15,124 bases of DNA from Neocallimastix lanati (nom. inval.) (GCA_016946835.1 JACVTC010000093.1:722501-737624); one strand, 5' to 3'. Positions 1-10,195 are shown, counted from the stretch's first letter. Numbers and translations: made by a program. The notes: generated by a model from the sequence alone, not told the origin.

Positions 1-221
1 ATAAAAGAAATAATTTGTATTTCTAAAATAAAAAATATATATTTATATTTTAGATTATTAATTTATATAATATAGTTTATAAATTTATAAATATTATTAT
101 TTTGTTCAAGGAAGATAAATTAAAATTTAATTACTGTGAAGTGACAAAAGATTGATCTAAATTTAACTTCAAATATTAAATTAAAAGTTAACAATAAATA
201 AAACAAATTTATTTACATAAA
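1..221. other. A/T-rich leader upstream of the CBM1 gene
   Basis: No gene is seen. The stretch is A/T-rich with several TATA-like words, such as TTTATAAATTTATAAA near 74-90, but in this composition they cannot be separated from background. The promoter and 5' UTR of the CBM1 gene presumably lie here. Confidence 0.3.
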
Positions 222-1682
222 ATGAATCTTAATATTGTTATTTCTTTATTTTTTGTTTTTTTAGTTAATGTTTGCAGCGCATTAACTACAAAAAGTATTA
301 CGAAAAGTATTACAAAAACTATTCCAAACATTACAAAAACTACTACAAAAAGTATTACGAAAAGTATTCCAATCATTCCAAAATCTACTACAAAAGGTAT
401 TCCTGGTGTGACGCTTAATTTACCAGATAATGTAGCAGATTACACTGTAACATGTTTTGGTCCAAAAGGTATTCGTGGCTTTAAAAAAAGAGATGTTACT
501 ACTTCAGTAACTAAGACCCTTCCAACAAAAGCTCTTCCAAACGTTATTACTTCCACTATACCTAAACTATCTACAACAAAAGCTCTTCCAAACGTTATTA
601 CTTCCACTATACCTAAACTAACTACAACAACAAAGAAACCTGTTACTACCACAACAACATGTGATATATACTGTCAAATTAATAATTATGGAAATCATAT
701 TCAAAATTTATCCACATTAGCAGGAGGATACACTAGATTCAGTAGCTTTCCAAAAGAAGGTAGTACATGTATTATATTTACCAGAACTTACCCAATTACA
801 TCAACAAAAACTACTTCAGTGTTAGTATCAACCTATAAAGCACAATCAAGACATGTAACCTATTCTGCAAATGTTGGAACAAAAAAAACTTCTGCTGTTA
901 TTTTTGAAACTACCTCTTTTGGATACACTGAAGTTTATACTACTTTTACATATCCATTAGTTATTACTGAAAATTATAAAACTCCTGAACCAACTATTTC
1001 TTGCGCTACAGAATATAGTACTGGAGAAATTCATACAATATATACTAAAGCATTAAATCCACCATCATTGGTTGAAACCAGTATTTATAATAGACCAATT
1101 ACACTAACCAAGTCTTTTGATTACATTACTTCTACTACTAGTAACGTTGCAACAACAAGTTGTACAGTCATTTTCGATGAACAATCATCAATTACTTTAA
1201 CTACAACCACTACTTCCACCAAACATTTACCAGTAATCACTGCTACCACTACTTCTACTAAACAACCACCAGTCATTACTAGTACTACTTCTACTTCTAC
1301 TAAACAACTACCAGTCATTACTAGTACTACTTCTACTTCTACCAAACAACTACCAGTTATTACTAGTACTACTTCTACCAAACAACCACCAGTTATTACT
1401 ACTACTACTTCTACCAAACAACTACCAGTTATTACTAGTACCACTACAAACACTACAAAATGTCTTCCAGTTACTGTCACTGTCACTGAAAAGGAAAACA
1501 TTACTGTTACTGAAAAGACAACTGTCACTGTAACTATTCATTCTAATCCAACCAATACTAATAATGTTAATTGTGCTAAGAAATGGGGACAATGTGGAGG
1601 TATTGGATTTAATGGACCAACTTGTTGTGAATCAGGATCAGTTTGTAAAGAACTTAATCGATACTATTCTCAATGTATATAA
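222..1682 (+). CDS. Secreted Thr/Ser-rich protein with C-terminal CBM1 cellulose-binding module
   Basis: Intact 486-residue reading frame. Residues 1-20 form a hydrophobic signal peptide ending VCSA, so the product should be secreted. Residues 21-55 are a Thr/Lys/Ser/Ile tract with repeated TKSI units. A dibasic KKRD (88-91) could be a Kex2-type processing site. A unit containing [15 protein letters not shown] occurs twice before a Thr run. Residues 147 to about 325 are a Cys-containing region I do not recognise. A linker of six STKxxPVIT units (332 to about 420) and a TVTVTEK-type stretch follow. Residues 451-486 are CBM1: W455, the CGGIG motif, Y481, Y482 and the final QC are the family's cellulose-binding and fold positions, and six Cys would allow three disulfides. 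No catalytic domain or dockerin is visible. A wall, adhesin or substrate-tethering role is inference. The start is the first ATG and is followed directly by the signal peptide. Confidence 0.9.
   Translation: MNLNIVISLFFVFLVNVCSALTTKSITKSITKTIPNITKTTTKSITKSIPIIPKSTTKGIPGVTLNLPDNVADYTVTCFGPKGIRGFKKRDVTTSVTKTLPTKALPNVITSTIPKLSTTKALPNVITSTIPKLTTTTKKPVTTTTTCDIYCQINNYGNHIQNLSTLAGGYTRFSSFPKEGSTCIIFTRTYPITSTKTTSVLVSTYKAQSRHVTYSANVGTKKTSAVIFETTSFGYTEVYTTFTYPLVITENYKTPEPTISCATEYSTGEIHTIYTKALNPPSLVETSIYNRPITLTKSFDYITSTTSNVATTSCTVIFDEQSSITLTTTTTSTKHLPVITATTTSTKQPPVITSTTSTSTKQLPVITSTTSTSTKQLPVITSTTSTKQPPVITTTTSTKQLPVITSTTTNTTKCLPVTVTVTEKENITVTEKTTVTVTIHSNPTNTNNVNCAKKWGQCGGIGFNGPTCCESGSVCKELNRYYSQCI
1201..1480 (+). 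repeat. Coding tandem repeat of the CBM1-protein linker (STKxxPVIT units)
   Basis: Six near-identical coding units of 27-33 bases (Ser-Thr-Lys-x-x-Pro-Val-Ile-Thr plus variable Thr/Ser spacers), followed by a diverged seventh unit containing Cys. Units differ mainly in QL versus QP versus HL at the variable pair. Such Thr-rich linkers are normally O-glycosylated and extended. Copy number probably changes by unequal exchange. Confidence 0.85.
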
Positions 1683-2710
<1,028 letters not shown>

Positions 2711-2724
2711 GATTAAGAGTCTCA
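2711..2724 (+). other. Primer binding site of element A (tRNA-Lys CUU anticodon-arm type)
   Basis: GATTAAGAGTCTCA starts directly after the LTR and recurs at the same place in elements C and D. Its complement, TGAGACTCTTAATC, matches the 5' anticodon stem, the loop (anticodon CTT) and the first 3' stem bases of eukaryotic tRNA-Lys(CUU). Copia of Drosophila is known to prime with a 5' half of initiator tRNA-Met cut near position 39, and a similar half-tRNA mechanism is inferred here. Confidence 0.75.
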
Positions 2725-2784
2725 GTACTCTATAATAAATTACAAAGCTTTAAATTTAAAAATCGATTTTAACAAAGTATTAAG

Positions 2785-5184
2785 ATGGCCTATCAATTTA
2801 ACTTAGCTAAGGACCAACGTCTTCGTGGTGTATCCAATTTTGCCACATGGAATTTCCTTATCATGACTGCAGCTAGGAGATATGGAATGGAAGAATTCAT
2901 TGAAGAAGATGTTATCTCTCACCTGAAGGATAATAACTATAGACTTAATCCTAATGAAGAATCTAAGACGGTAAAAGCTATCCTGAAGATTATTGAGGAA
3001 TTACAATTAAATCGTGGAGAAAATGTAAACTACAATGAAGTGTTTACTCAAAACCGAAATAGAATCATTGCTAAAGCAGAAGAGAAAGACTCTCAGTTAA
3101 TGCTTATGGTGATTCAAAACGTTGAAGAAAAAATATTAAGGGAAGTTAGTAGAATGAAGAAAACATTCACAATTATGGAAAAACTAACTTCAAAATACGG
3201 TGATAAGAATAATGACACTGAATACTGGCTCAAGAAATTGCGAAAACTTAAGGCAAATGACCGCAGCCAAATAATGAAGATGGCTGATAGCGTAAATGAA
3301 ATATTCGGTGAAATGGAAGATGCCGGAGTAAATTTGACTGAAAGGGAAAAATTAAAGTACATGTTCAATATTTTACCAAATGACTTTAAAAACATTATAG
3401 ATGTAACTTTAGAAACTACCGCCAGACAATTATATGAAAGTATAAAAGATAGAATTTCAGCTAGATCATATCTAGAAAATTGGGAAAATACAATGGATGA
3501 ACATGATGATCATGATGATCCAATGGATATAGATCTAATTGAAAAACGTTATAAAAATAAAAACTATCATAAAGGAAAAGGTTTTGTTAAGAAAATAAAC
3601 AGAAACAATAACAAAACTAACAAAAATTTATATTGTCATATTTGTGAGATAAGAGGACATCTCACAAAAGATTGTAAATACAATATGAAAGCAAGAGAAA
3701 ACAAAAAAGAAGGGAGGCAACAATCACTCTACCAGAAAAACCATAAAAATGAAGAAAAAGAATTAAAATCATTTGGTTTAGTGGAAAAAATAACTTCTAA
3801 ATATGAAGAAAGTGACAGCGAAAGAGATGATAATTTTGAAGACATCAGACCATTATGTGAACCACATATTAATGATGCTTTGCTAATTGAATCAATAAAT
3901 GAACCATATAATATAGATAATGATGAAAAATCTGTAAACATAATTGAAAGAAATATAGAAAGTAACGAAACAGTTGAATGGTATTATGATAGTGGAGCTT
4001 ACGAACATGTAACTAATGATAAAAACCTTTTGAAAGATTATAAAGAAGATTTTGTACAACTAAGATGTGCAAACAATACTACTTTAGACTTTGAAGGATA
4101 TGGTAGTTGTGAATTTACCATAAACAACTACCATATAAAATTAAACAAAGTGTTATATTCAAAAAAGGCACATAAAAACTTGATAAGTGCCATCGAATTC
4201 GCAAAAATAGGTATAACATCCGTTATTGAGCCAATAAGTCAAGAAAAAGTAAAATTGACTATATCTGACTGTGATAAAAATGTTATCGGAACGTTTCTAT
4301 CAACTGATTTTAATCAATTTAAAATAAACACAAAAAGTATAATAAATAATCAAAATATTTTATCATTAGATGATTTAGGGCAAAACAGTCTAGAAATATG
4401 GCACAGAAGAATGGGCCATCAATATATAAGAAATATTTCTAAACATTTAGAACTACACGAGATCAAGATCCCAAAATGTAAAGAATGTAAAGTAGTAAAA
4501 ATGAAGCATTCCCCACATAATGGGAACAATCCTAAATCAAACAAGATACTTGAAGTTATACACTCTGACATTTCGGGGCCATATAACAGTTCTATTAATG
4601 ACAAAAAATATTTTATAACTTTCTTGGACGAATATTCGTGGAAAGTTTGGCTCTTCACTTTAAAATCTAAAGCTGAAGCGCCAGACATTATAATCGATTT
4701 TCTAAAATACCTTAACAATCAATTTGATAATTATAAAGTTAAAATATTTAAAACAGATGGTGGTAAAGAATATAAAAATAAGAAAATAAGAAGATACTGT
4801 AAAGATAATGGAATTGAAAAATCATTCTCTCCACCATATTGTCCAGAAAATAATGGAAAAGCCGAAAGGATAAATCAAACAATAAAAAACACAGCTAAAA
4901 CTTTATTATTTTGGGCAAAATTATCTGAAAATTTCTGGGAATATGCAGTAAGACATGCGGCTTATTTGTATAATATGATTCCTCATGAAGGAAATAATAA
5001 TTTAATACCTGATGAAGTCATATCAGGAAAAAGTATTTCTTTAAAACACTTAAGAACTTTTGGATGTAAATGTTATTATATTGATAATATGGAAAACAAA
5101 TCCAATTTCACTCCAAAAGCAAAGGAAGGAATATTTCTTGGTTTCAGCAAGAAAAATTACTCATATAGGATTATGGACATATAA
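2785..5184 (+). CDS. gag-pol: Element A Gag-protease-integrase polyprotein (upstream part of gag-pol)
   Basis: Starts at the first ATG, 74 bases after the LTR. Residues 1 to about 280 are a copia-type Gag with an N-terminal NFATWNF motif. A CCHC zinc knuckle occupies 284-297 (C284, C287, H292, C297). The aspartic protease site is D402-S403-G404. The pre-integrase zinc module has H540, H545, C565 and C568. The integrase catalytic triad D595, D658, E694 shows the DD35E spacing. The integrase C-terminal region (KHLRTFGCK, then GIFLGFS) is recognisable up to the TAA at 5182-5184. The same frame continues beyond the stop with HHVREVE, typical of copia integrase tails, so the stop interrupts a longer polyprotein. 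The products would package RNA, mature the particle and integrate cDNA. Confidence 0.93.
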   Translation: MAYQFNLAKDQRLRGVSNFATWNFLIMTAARRYGMEEFIEEDVISHLKDNNYRLNPNEESKTVKAILKIIEELQLNRGENVNYNEVFTQNRNRIIAKAEEKDSQLMLMVIQNVEEKILREVSRMKKTFTIMEKLTSKYGDKNNDTEYWLKKLRKLKANDRSQIMKMADSVNEIFGEMEDAGVNLTEREKLKYMFNILPNDFKNIIDVTLETTARQLYESIKDRISARSYLENWENTMDEHDDHDDPMDIDLIEKRYKNKNYHKGKGFVKKINRNNNKTNKNLYCHICEIRGHLTKDCKYNMKARENKKEGRQQSLYQKNHKNEEKELKSFGLVEKITSKYEESDSERDDNFEDIRPLCEPHINDALLIESINEPYNIDNDEKSVNIIERNIESNETVEWYYDSGAYEHVTNDKNLLKDYKEDFVQLRCANNTTLDFEGYGSCEFTINNYHIKLNKVLYSKKAHKNLISAIEFAKIGITSVIEPISQEKVKLTISDCDKNVIGTFLSTDFNQFKINTKSIINNQNILSLDDLGQNSLEIWHRRMGHQYIRNISKHLELHEIKIPKCKECKVVKMKHSPHNGNNPKSNKILEVIHSDISGPYNSSINDKKYFITFLDEYSWKVWLFTLKSKAEAPDIIIDFLKYLNNQFDNYKVKIFKTDGGKEYKNKKIRRYCKDNGIEKSFSPPYCPENNGKAERINQTIKNTAKTLLFWAKLSENFWEYAVRHAAYLYNMIPHEGNNNLIPDEVISGKSISLKHLRTFGCKCYYIDNMENKSNFTPKAKEGIFLGFSKKNYSYRIMDI
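5182..5184 (+). other. In-frame TAA interrupting gag-pol
   Basis: The frame starting at 2785 is open on both sides of this codon through to 8643, with recognisable integrase tail sequence immediately after it. No frameshift is needed. A single substitution in a sense codon such as CAA or AAA would explain it. Programmed readthrough is possible, but the downstream bases AAC are not a context I recognise as strong. Confidence 0.85.
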
Positions 5185-8100
5185 AACAAAAGAATACACC
5201 ATGTCAGAGAAGTAGAATGTTTAGAGGAATGTCCAGCAAACTATATATATGAGAAAGAAGGATTTGTGGACCCATATTTCTCTTTTACAAAAATTGATAA
5301 TAATATAGTAAATAATAATAATAATGAAAATAATCATATTATAAATGAAAATATAATTAATAATATAGAAAACATAAATAATGTTCTAAACAATGAAAAT
5401 AATAATTTAAATGAAAACAATAATAATATTGATTTAAATAACATTATTGTAAACGATAATTTAAACAATATGAACATGGATAACGAGGATAATAAAATAG
5501 AAGCAGAAAATAATTTACATGATAATAACACGAAAATAATTATTAATATTTTAGATAATATGAATAATAATAAAAATATAGATAAAGGTAAAGAAAATAT
5601 GGTTTATAATATTAACAACGACGATATAATTAATTTAAACAATAAAAATAACAAAATTAAAACCATAACCTTAGAAAAGGACACAAAAACAAATAAACTA
5701 TTGGATTTTAATAAAACAAATAACACACATAACAATAAACACAATATTACTTTAGAACAAAATAATTTATACGCAAAAAATAATATTAATTCAAATGTAA
5801 TTTCTGAAGTAAATAATGAAATTTCAACTAATGTAAAACATAGTAACAATAATATAGTTCGTTTAAATAAAAATTATAATAAACAAAATACTAACACAGT
5901 ACTAGAAAACCAAAATATACTTCAAAAGGTCAATAACAATTCTTTAAATAATAATAATAATGATTTTATATTTACCAATATCCATGTAAACAATAAAAAT
6001 AATTTGAATCATTCATTAAAAAACGTGGTAAATAATTCTTACATTGAAAAAGGTGAATGCAGTTATTCTTATAAAAATAAACATAATTGGGCAGAAAAAG
6101 GAAAAGATGCTGAAAATCCTTCAATTACCCATAAGGAATATAGTAAAAAATCCTGTAAAAATGATATCGTTTTACCGACTCTGATTAATACTGTTAACTC
6201 AAATATAAATGATTCCAAGCCAACCGAAAATTCCCCTGCCAGTACTCCTGTAAAAACGCTTAAAGAAAATATTGATATTTCTAAATTTAAAAATGAAAAA
6301 AATTTTAATAATAAAAATTATTCAAAAAATGAAGAAAATTTTAATTTACAACCATTGGATAATGGTAAAATAATTAAATCTTATAATTTAAATTCAGACC
6401 CAATAATGACGAAGAATAATAATATTATGAATAATAATTCCACTAAATTAAAATCTTTTAATACATCACGTGAATCTACAACATTTATTAATAAAGATAA
6501 TAAGTTACATAAAATTAATGATAACAGTAATAAATCTATGAAACTTAAAAATTTTTCAAAAATTAATCAAAAATTTATTAATAAAATTTTTTTTCAAAAT
6601 GTCAATAATAAAAATATAATTAATGATAATAATAAAATCAATACATCTGTAACAAATGATACTTTTGATAAAACATTTAAACTTTCCCTTAATAAATCTT
6701 TAAATAATGAAGATTCTGTCACTAAAAATATTAAAGATGACAATTTTAATAATAATATTATTGCTACTAATGAAAATTTACTAGATAATGTTGTTGATGA
6801 TAATCTATCAATTAACAATTATAATTGTTCAAATTTAGATGAAAATGATGTTATTCCTATTGGCGATAAAACTCCCCAGGATTCTTATTCTATTAACCAT
6901 GATTTAGGTTCTGATACTAATTACATTAATAATAATATTATTTCCATTATTTCTGACCAAGATGTAAATATGACTGATAATATGACAGGGATTAACAATC
7001 AGTCCGTACTCAAACGTCCTTTAAGTCCTGAAACTTTCTTTAATATTACTAATGATATCTCTCGGCCTAAATATGATGTTTCCAATAATGAAAAAATGGT
7101 TTTTACAATTTACTCTGATACACCTAATAGTTTTAATGAAGCTATTAATTGTCCTAATAAAAATTACTGGTATAAAGCTATACAAGATGAACTTAATAAT
7201 TTATACAATAATAATGTTATGTCCATCGTTAATTACATTCCTAAAAACAAAAATCTTATTTCGACAAAATGGGTTTTTGCTACCAAAAAAGACTCTAATA
7301 ATAATATTGTTAGATTTAAAGCTCGCCTAGTTGCTAGAGGTTTTAAACAACGTAGAGGTATTGATTATGAACTTACTTATTCTCCTACCTTAAACATTGA
7401 TGGATTAAAGCTTATTATCGCTTTAGCAGCTAAGTTTAATTGGAATATCTACCAATTAGATATTAAAGCTGCGTATCTCAACGCTCCATTAGATACTGAT
7501 ATTTACACTACTATTCCACTAGGTGATACTAACTTTGGGCGGGGATTCTGGAAACTCAATAAAGCACTATACGGATTAAAACAATCCGGTAGGCAATGGA
7601 ACCAAACGATTACAAAATTTTTAAATAAAAATGGATTTAAACAAATAAAATCTGAAAAGTGTATATTTAAATATTCAAAGAATAATAAAACCAAATGCAT
7701 CATAGGTTTATATGTAGACGATATGATCATAACTGGTGAAGACAAAGAAATACAAAATATAATTACAAAAATTAAAGAAAAATTTAAAATATCAAATTGT
7801 GGACCAGCCGAATTCATACTTGGCATAAAAATTGAAAAACAAAAGAATAAATATATTATATCACAAAATAGTTTTATAAATAATATATTAGACAAATTTA
7901 ATATAAAAGAAATGAGAAAAAGAAAAACACCATGCACAGGAGACAACACTATCTCTGAAAATAATAAACCTTTCAATAAAACAATCTACAAGAGTGCTAT
8001 AGGTTCCTTAATATATCTATCAAAATGCACAAGGCCAGATATCGCATTCTCCGTGAACAAGGCTGCCAGAAAATCAGAAAAACCCACAATATCAGACTGG

Positions 8101-8643
8101 AATAAAATAACAAATATTTTCAGATATATAAATAGTACTAAAGATTATAAAATTGTATATGATGGACAAGGGGAAATAATAGCATACACTGATGCCGATT
8201 TTGGAGGTGATCTAAATGACAGGAAATCTACGTCTGGTGGAATAATACTTATGGGAAACAGTCCCATATGCTGGATTTCTAAAAAACAAACATGTGTAGC
8301 TACGTCTACAGCAGAAGCAGAATACATTAGCACATCCGAAAATATTAAAAAAATTCTATGGATCAGAAATATTTTAAAAGAATTAATAAATTATAATAAA
8401 ACAATTACCATTTTCACAGATAATTTAGCAAGTAAAATAACTATTGAAAATGGTGAAATCAATACAAAGTTAAAACACATAGATATTAGATTTCATTTTA
8501 ATAGAGATAATATAGTAAAAAGGAAAGTAAAATTAGAATACAAAGATACAAAAGAAATGTTAGCTGACGCTCTCACTAAAGATGTTAATGGTACAAAAAT
8601 GAGTATATTTGCAAATAAGATTTTTAATATTAAAAAAATCTAA
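5185..8643 (+). CDS. pol: Element A Asn-rich spacer, reverse transcriptase and RNase H (downstream part of gag-pol)
   Basis: In-frame continuation of the 2785 frame. Residues here are counted from the GTG at 5266. Residues 1 to about 610 are an extremely Asn-rich, low-complexity but fully open spacer. Reverse transcriptase starts near 629 (NYWYKAIQDEL). It has the TKWVFATK and FKARLVARGF motifs, catalytic D732 in LDIKAAYLNAP, and YVDD at 816-819. RNase H has D976 in TDADFGGD, E1017 in TAEAEY and D1052 in FTDN, and ends with LADALTK. The TAA at 8641-8643 abuts the polypurine tract. Function: copying element RNA into cDNA in the particle. No ATG lies near the start (the first in-frame one is near 5470), so expression separate from Gag would need readthrough or internal initiation. 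The spacer is much longer than usual for copia elements. Confidence 0.92.
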   Translation, partial: NKRIHHVREVECLEECPANYIYEKEGFVDPYFSFTKIDNNIVNNNNNENNHIINENIINNIENINNVLNNENNNLNENNNNIDLNNIIVNDNLNNMNMDNEDNKIEAENNLHDNNTKIIINILDNMNNNKNIDKGKENMVYNINNDDIINLNNKNNKIKTITLEKDTKTNKLLDFNKTNNTHNNKHNITLEQNNLYAKNNINSNVISEVNNEISTNVKHSNNNIVRLNKNYNKQNTNTVLENQNILQKVNNNSLNNNNNDFIFTNIHVNNKNNLNHSLKNVVNNSYIEKGECSYSYKNKHNWAEKGKDAENPSITHKEYSKKSCKNDIVLPTLINTVNSNINDSKPTENSPASTPVKTLKENIDISKFKNEKNFNNKNYSKNEENFNLQPLDNGKIIKSYNLNSDPIMTKNNNIMNNNSTKLKSFNTSRESTTFINKDNKLHKINDNSNKSMKLKNFSKINQKFINKIFFQNVNNKNIINDNNKINTSVTNDTFDKTFKLSLNKSLNNEDSVTKNIKDDNFNNNIIATNENLLDNVVDDNLSINNYNCSNLDENDVIPIGDKTPQDSYSINHDLGSDTNYINNNIISIISDQDVNMTDNMTGINNQSVLKRPLSPETFFNITNDISRPKYDVSNNEKMVFTIYSDTPNSFNEAINCPNKNYWYKAIQDELNNLYNNNVMSIVNYIPKNKNLISTKWVFATKKDSNNNIVRFKARLVARGFKQRRGIDYELTYSPTLNIDGLKLIIALAAKFNWNIYQLDIKAAYLNAPLDTDIYTTIPLGDTNFGRGFWKLNKALYGLKQSGRQWNQTITKFLNKNGFKQIKSEKCIFKYSKNNKTKCIIGLYVDDMIITGEDKEIQNIITKIKEKFKISNCGPAEFILGIKIEKQKNKYIISQNSFINNILDKFNIKEMRKRKTPCTGDNTISENNKPFNKTIYKSAIGSLIYLSKCTRPDIAFSVNKAARKSEKPTISDWNKITNIFRYINSTKDYKIVYDGQGEIIAYTDADFGGDLNDRKSTSGGIILMGNSPICWISKKQTCVATSTAEAEYISTSENIKKILWIRNILKELINYNKTITIFTDNLASKITIENGEINTKLKHIDIRFHFNRDNIVKRKVKLEYKDTKEMLADALTKDVNGTKMSIFANKIFNIKKI
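5290..7060 (+). repeat. Low-complexity AAT/AAC-rich coding segment between integrase and reverse transcriptase
   Basis: About 590 codons dominated by Asn with Lys, Ile, Asp, Ser and Thr. The frame stays open throughout. No domain is recognisable. Asn-rich tracts are expected where AAT repeats are abundant, but this one is not a pure repeat and contains interspersed acidic and basic residues. Confidence 0.85.
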
Positions 8644-8655
8644 TTTGAGGGGGAG
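8644..8655 (+). other. Polypurine tract of element A
   Basis: TTTGAGGGGGAG lies immediately before the 3' LTR and directly after the pol stop codon. This is the RNase H-resistant primer site for plus-strand DNA. The same sequence with one change precedes the 3' LTR of element D. Confidence 0.9.
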
Positions 8656-8902
8656 TGTTAACGTATGTTAATTTTATTAATATAAAGTTATAGTCTAGCT
8701 TAAGTTTAATAAAATATTAAATTAAATTATATTAAATATATTGTAATTACAAATTAAAATATAAATTAGTATGTATCTAGAACAAGCCACAATTAAATAT
8801 AAAAACATGTAATTTTATCTGTACTTTAAATCTTTGTTAACCATTTATATAACACTTGCGTTATATATCTAATTATTAATAAATAAATATTAAACAATAA
8901 TA
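8656..8902 (+). repeat. 3' LTR of element A
   Basis: Reads as identical to 2464-2710 over 247 bp. It is followed by ATTAT and the resumed triplet array. Confidence 0.92.

Positions 8903-8985
<83 letters not shown>
8903..8985. repeat. (ATT)n microsatellite between element A and solo LTR B
   Basis: 83 bases of pure ATT repeat joining two LTRs. Probably the middle piece of the array that starts at 2295. Confidence 0.9.
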
Positions 8986-8986
<1 letters not shown>

Positions 8987-9181
8987 GTTAGAATATGTGA
9001 AATGTATGAAAAATAAGCTTCAAATGTATTGAAACATATTGTAATATAAATAATGTATAAGCCACAATGTATTAATATAAAAGCATTTAATTTAGAATAA
9101 TTAAGTGCTAGTAACTCTTTATCATAAAATATATTAATAAAATTGACATAATTATAAACCATAAATTCATAACTCTTAACA
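8986..9181 (+). mobile_element. Solo LTR B
   Basis: 196 bp bounded by TGTTAGAA and CTTAACA, so it has canonical TG...CA ends with short inverted repeats, and ATTAT on both sides (8981-8985, 9182-9186). No primer site or coding region is attached, as expected after LTR-LTR recombination. Inside, AGCCACA (9060-9066) lies 9 bases before TATAAAA (9076-9082), the arrangement also found in the LTRs of A and D. The rest of the sequence differs, so it belongs to a different family. Confidence 0.8.

Positions 9182-9231
<50 letters not shown>
9182..9231. repeat. (ATT)n microsatellite between solo LTR B and element C
   Basis: 50 bases of pure ATT repeat flanked by two unrelated LTRs. Third visible piece of the split array. 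Confidence 0.9.
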
Positions 9232-9232
<1 letters not shown>

Positions 9233-9433
9233 GATAACTGTCCTAAAATTATGTATATAATAATTATTGATGCACGTGATATATATAAATCTAATGTGGC
9301 ACAAATGATGAATTGTTAAATACATAAAATGCTCACTGTAATATTTGCATAAGAATAGAGGTTTAATTCCTAATAAATAAAAATAAATAAACAACATTAA
9401 AATTTATTAATCATAAATTTAAGTGTGTTAACA
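9232..9433 (+). repeat. 5' LTR of element C
   Basis: 202 bp beginning TGATAACTG in the ATT array and ending GTGTTAACA just before the shared primer site at 9434. It has TG...CA ends with imperfect terminal inverted repeats. No second copy is in the window, so the boundaries rest on the ends and the primer site. Confidence 0.7.
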
Positions 9434-9447
9434 GATTAAGAGTCTCA
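9434..9447 (+). other. Primer binding site of element C
   Basis: GATTAAGAGTCTCA, identical over 14 bases to the primer sites of elements A and D and likewise abutting the LTR. Sequence beyond this core differs among the three elements. Confidence 0.75.
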
Positions 9448-9640
9448 ACGGCTCCAAAACAAAGCTCATTATTATATATTAACAAATAGTAAAATCAGAA
9501 TATAAACATTAGCTAGTACGAGAATATACATATAAAACATCTTTAAAATTCATATTTATCAAAATTGAAAATGATGACTAAAAGGAATACAAAATATTTA
9601 TTTATTTATCTATTTTGTTTATTTTGTTTTATTTACCTAA

Positions 9641-9642
<2 letters not shown>

Positions 9643-9688
<46 letters not shown>
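9643..9688. repeat. 46-base poly-A run in element C
   Basis: Uninterrupted A run on the plus strand, the longest homopolymer I see in the window. It lies between the primer site and the gag remnant of element C. It could be slippage or the tail of a captured RNA. Confidence 0.9.
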
Positions 9689-9691
<3 letters not shown>

Positions 9692-9740
9692 AAAAGTAAA
9701 AGAAGGACTAACTAATTACATTTTATAATTAAAATTGTAA

Positions 9741-10195
9741 ATTGATAAAATAAACAATATAGTAACTTTTAAACTATATGCAGGAGATTCAAAATTAATT
9801 GAAGAAAATTTAGACCAGTATTTTGTCCATGATAGAACACAAGATAATGAAGACGAAACTTCAATAAATTTAATTTCTAAATATACAAATAGAAAAATTA
9901 AAAATAAAAATAATTTTAAATATAAACATAAGACTCACAATAATAAATATTGTTATATCTGCGAAAAAAAAAAGGACATACTACTAAAGAGTGCAGATAT
10001 AATAAGAAAAGAAAACATTACTCAAATGAAGAATCCTCCAGTGAAAGTGAAAATGAAAATGAAAATAAACAAAAACAAAACAACAAAGCCAACAATATGG
10101 GAAAATCGTTAAATTTTATTGCGGCTGAAAACTATGATGACAACAATGATTTTGACGCCAATGTTGACTTTAATGATATTAGAGAAATGTTTTAG
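9741..10195 (+). pseudogene. gag: Element C gag remnant with frameshifted CCHC zinc knuckle
   Basis: An open segment after a stop at 9738-9740 resembles the C-terminal half of Gag of element A: a Lys/Asn-rich basic stretch leads to CYICEKK (Cys codons at 9951 and 9960). The rest of the knuckle, GHTTKEC (9974-9994), is in another frame, because the A run at 9964-9973 has 10 bases where 8 would keep phase. The second frame runs through a Ser/Glu/Asn-rich stretch to DFNDIREMF and a stop at 10193-10195. That matches NFEDIRPL of element A just before its protease. The N-terminal half of Gag and all of pol are missing. The product would not be functional. Confidence 0.75.

Noticed and set aside
1121-1528. 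Minus-strand frame rich in Val with repeated units opposite the CBM1 linker
   Set aside because: It mirrors the coding tandem repeat on the other strand, whose signal peptide and CBM1 clearly fix the real frame.
7503-7976. 157-codon minus-strand frame opposite reverse transcriptase
   Set aside because: It overlaps highly conserved RT motifs on the plus strand and shows no domain of its own.
8890-9397. Minus-strand open frames with poly-Ile and poly-Asn tails
   Set aside because: Both are translated ATT repeat plus LTR sequence of B and C; no coding evidence.
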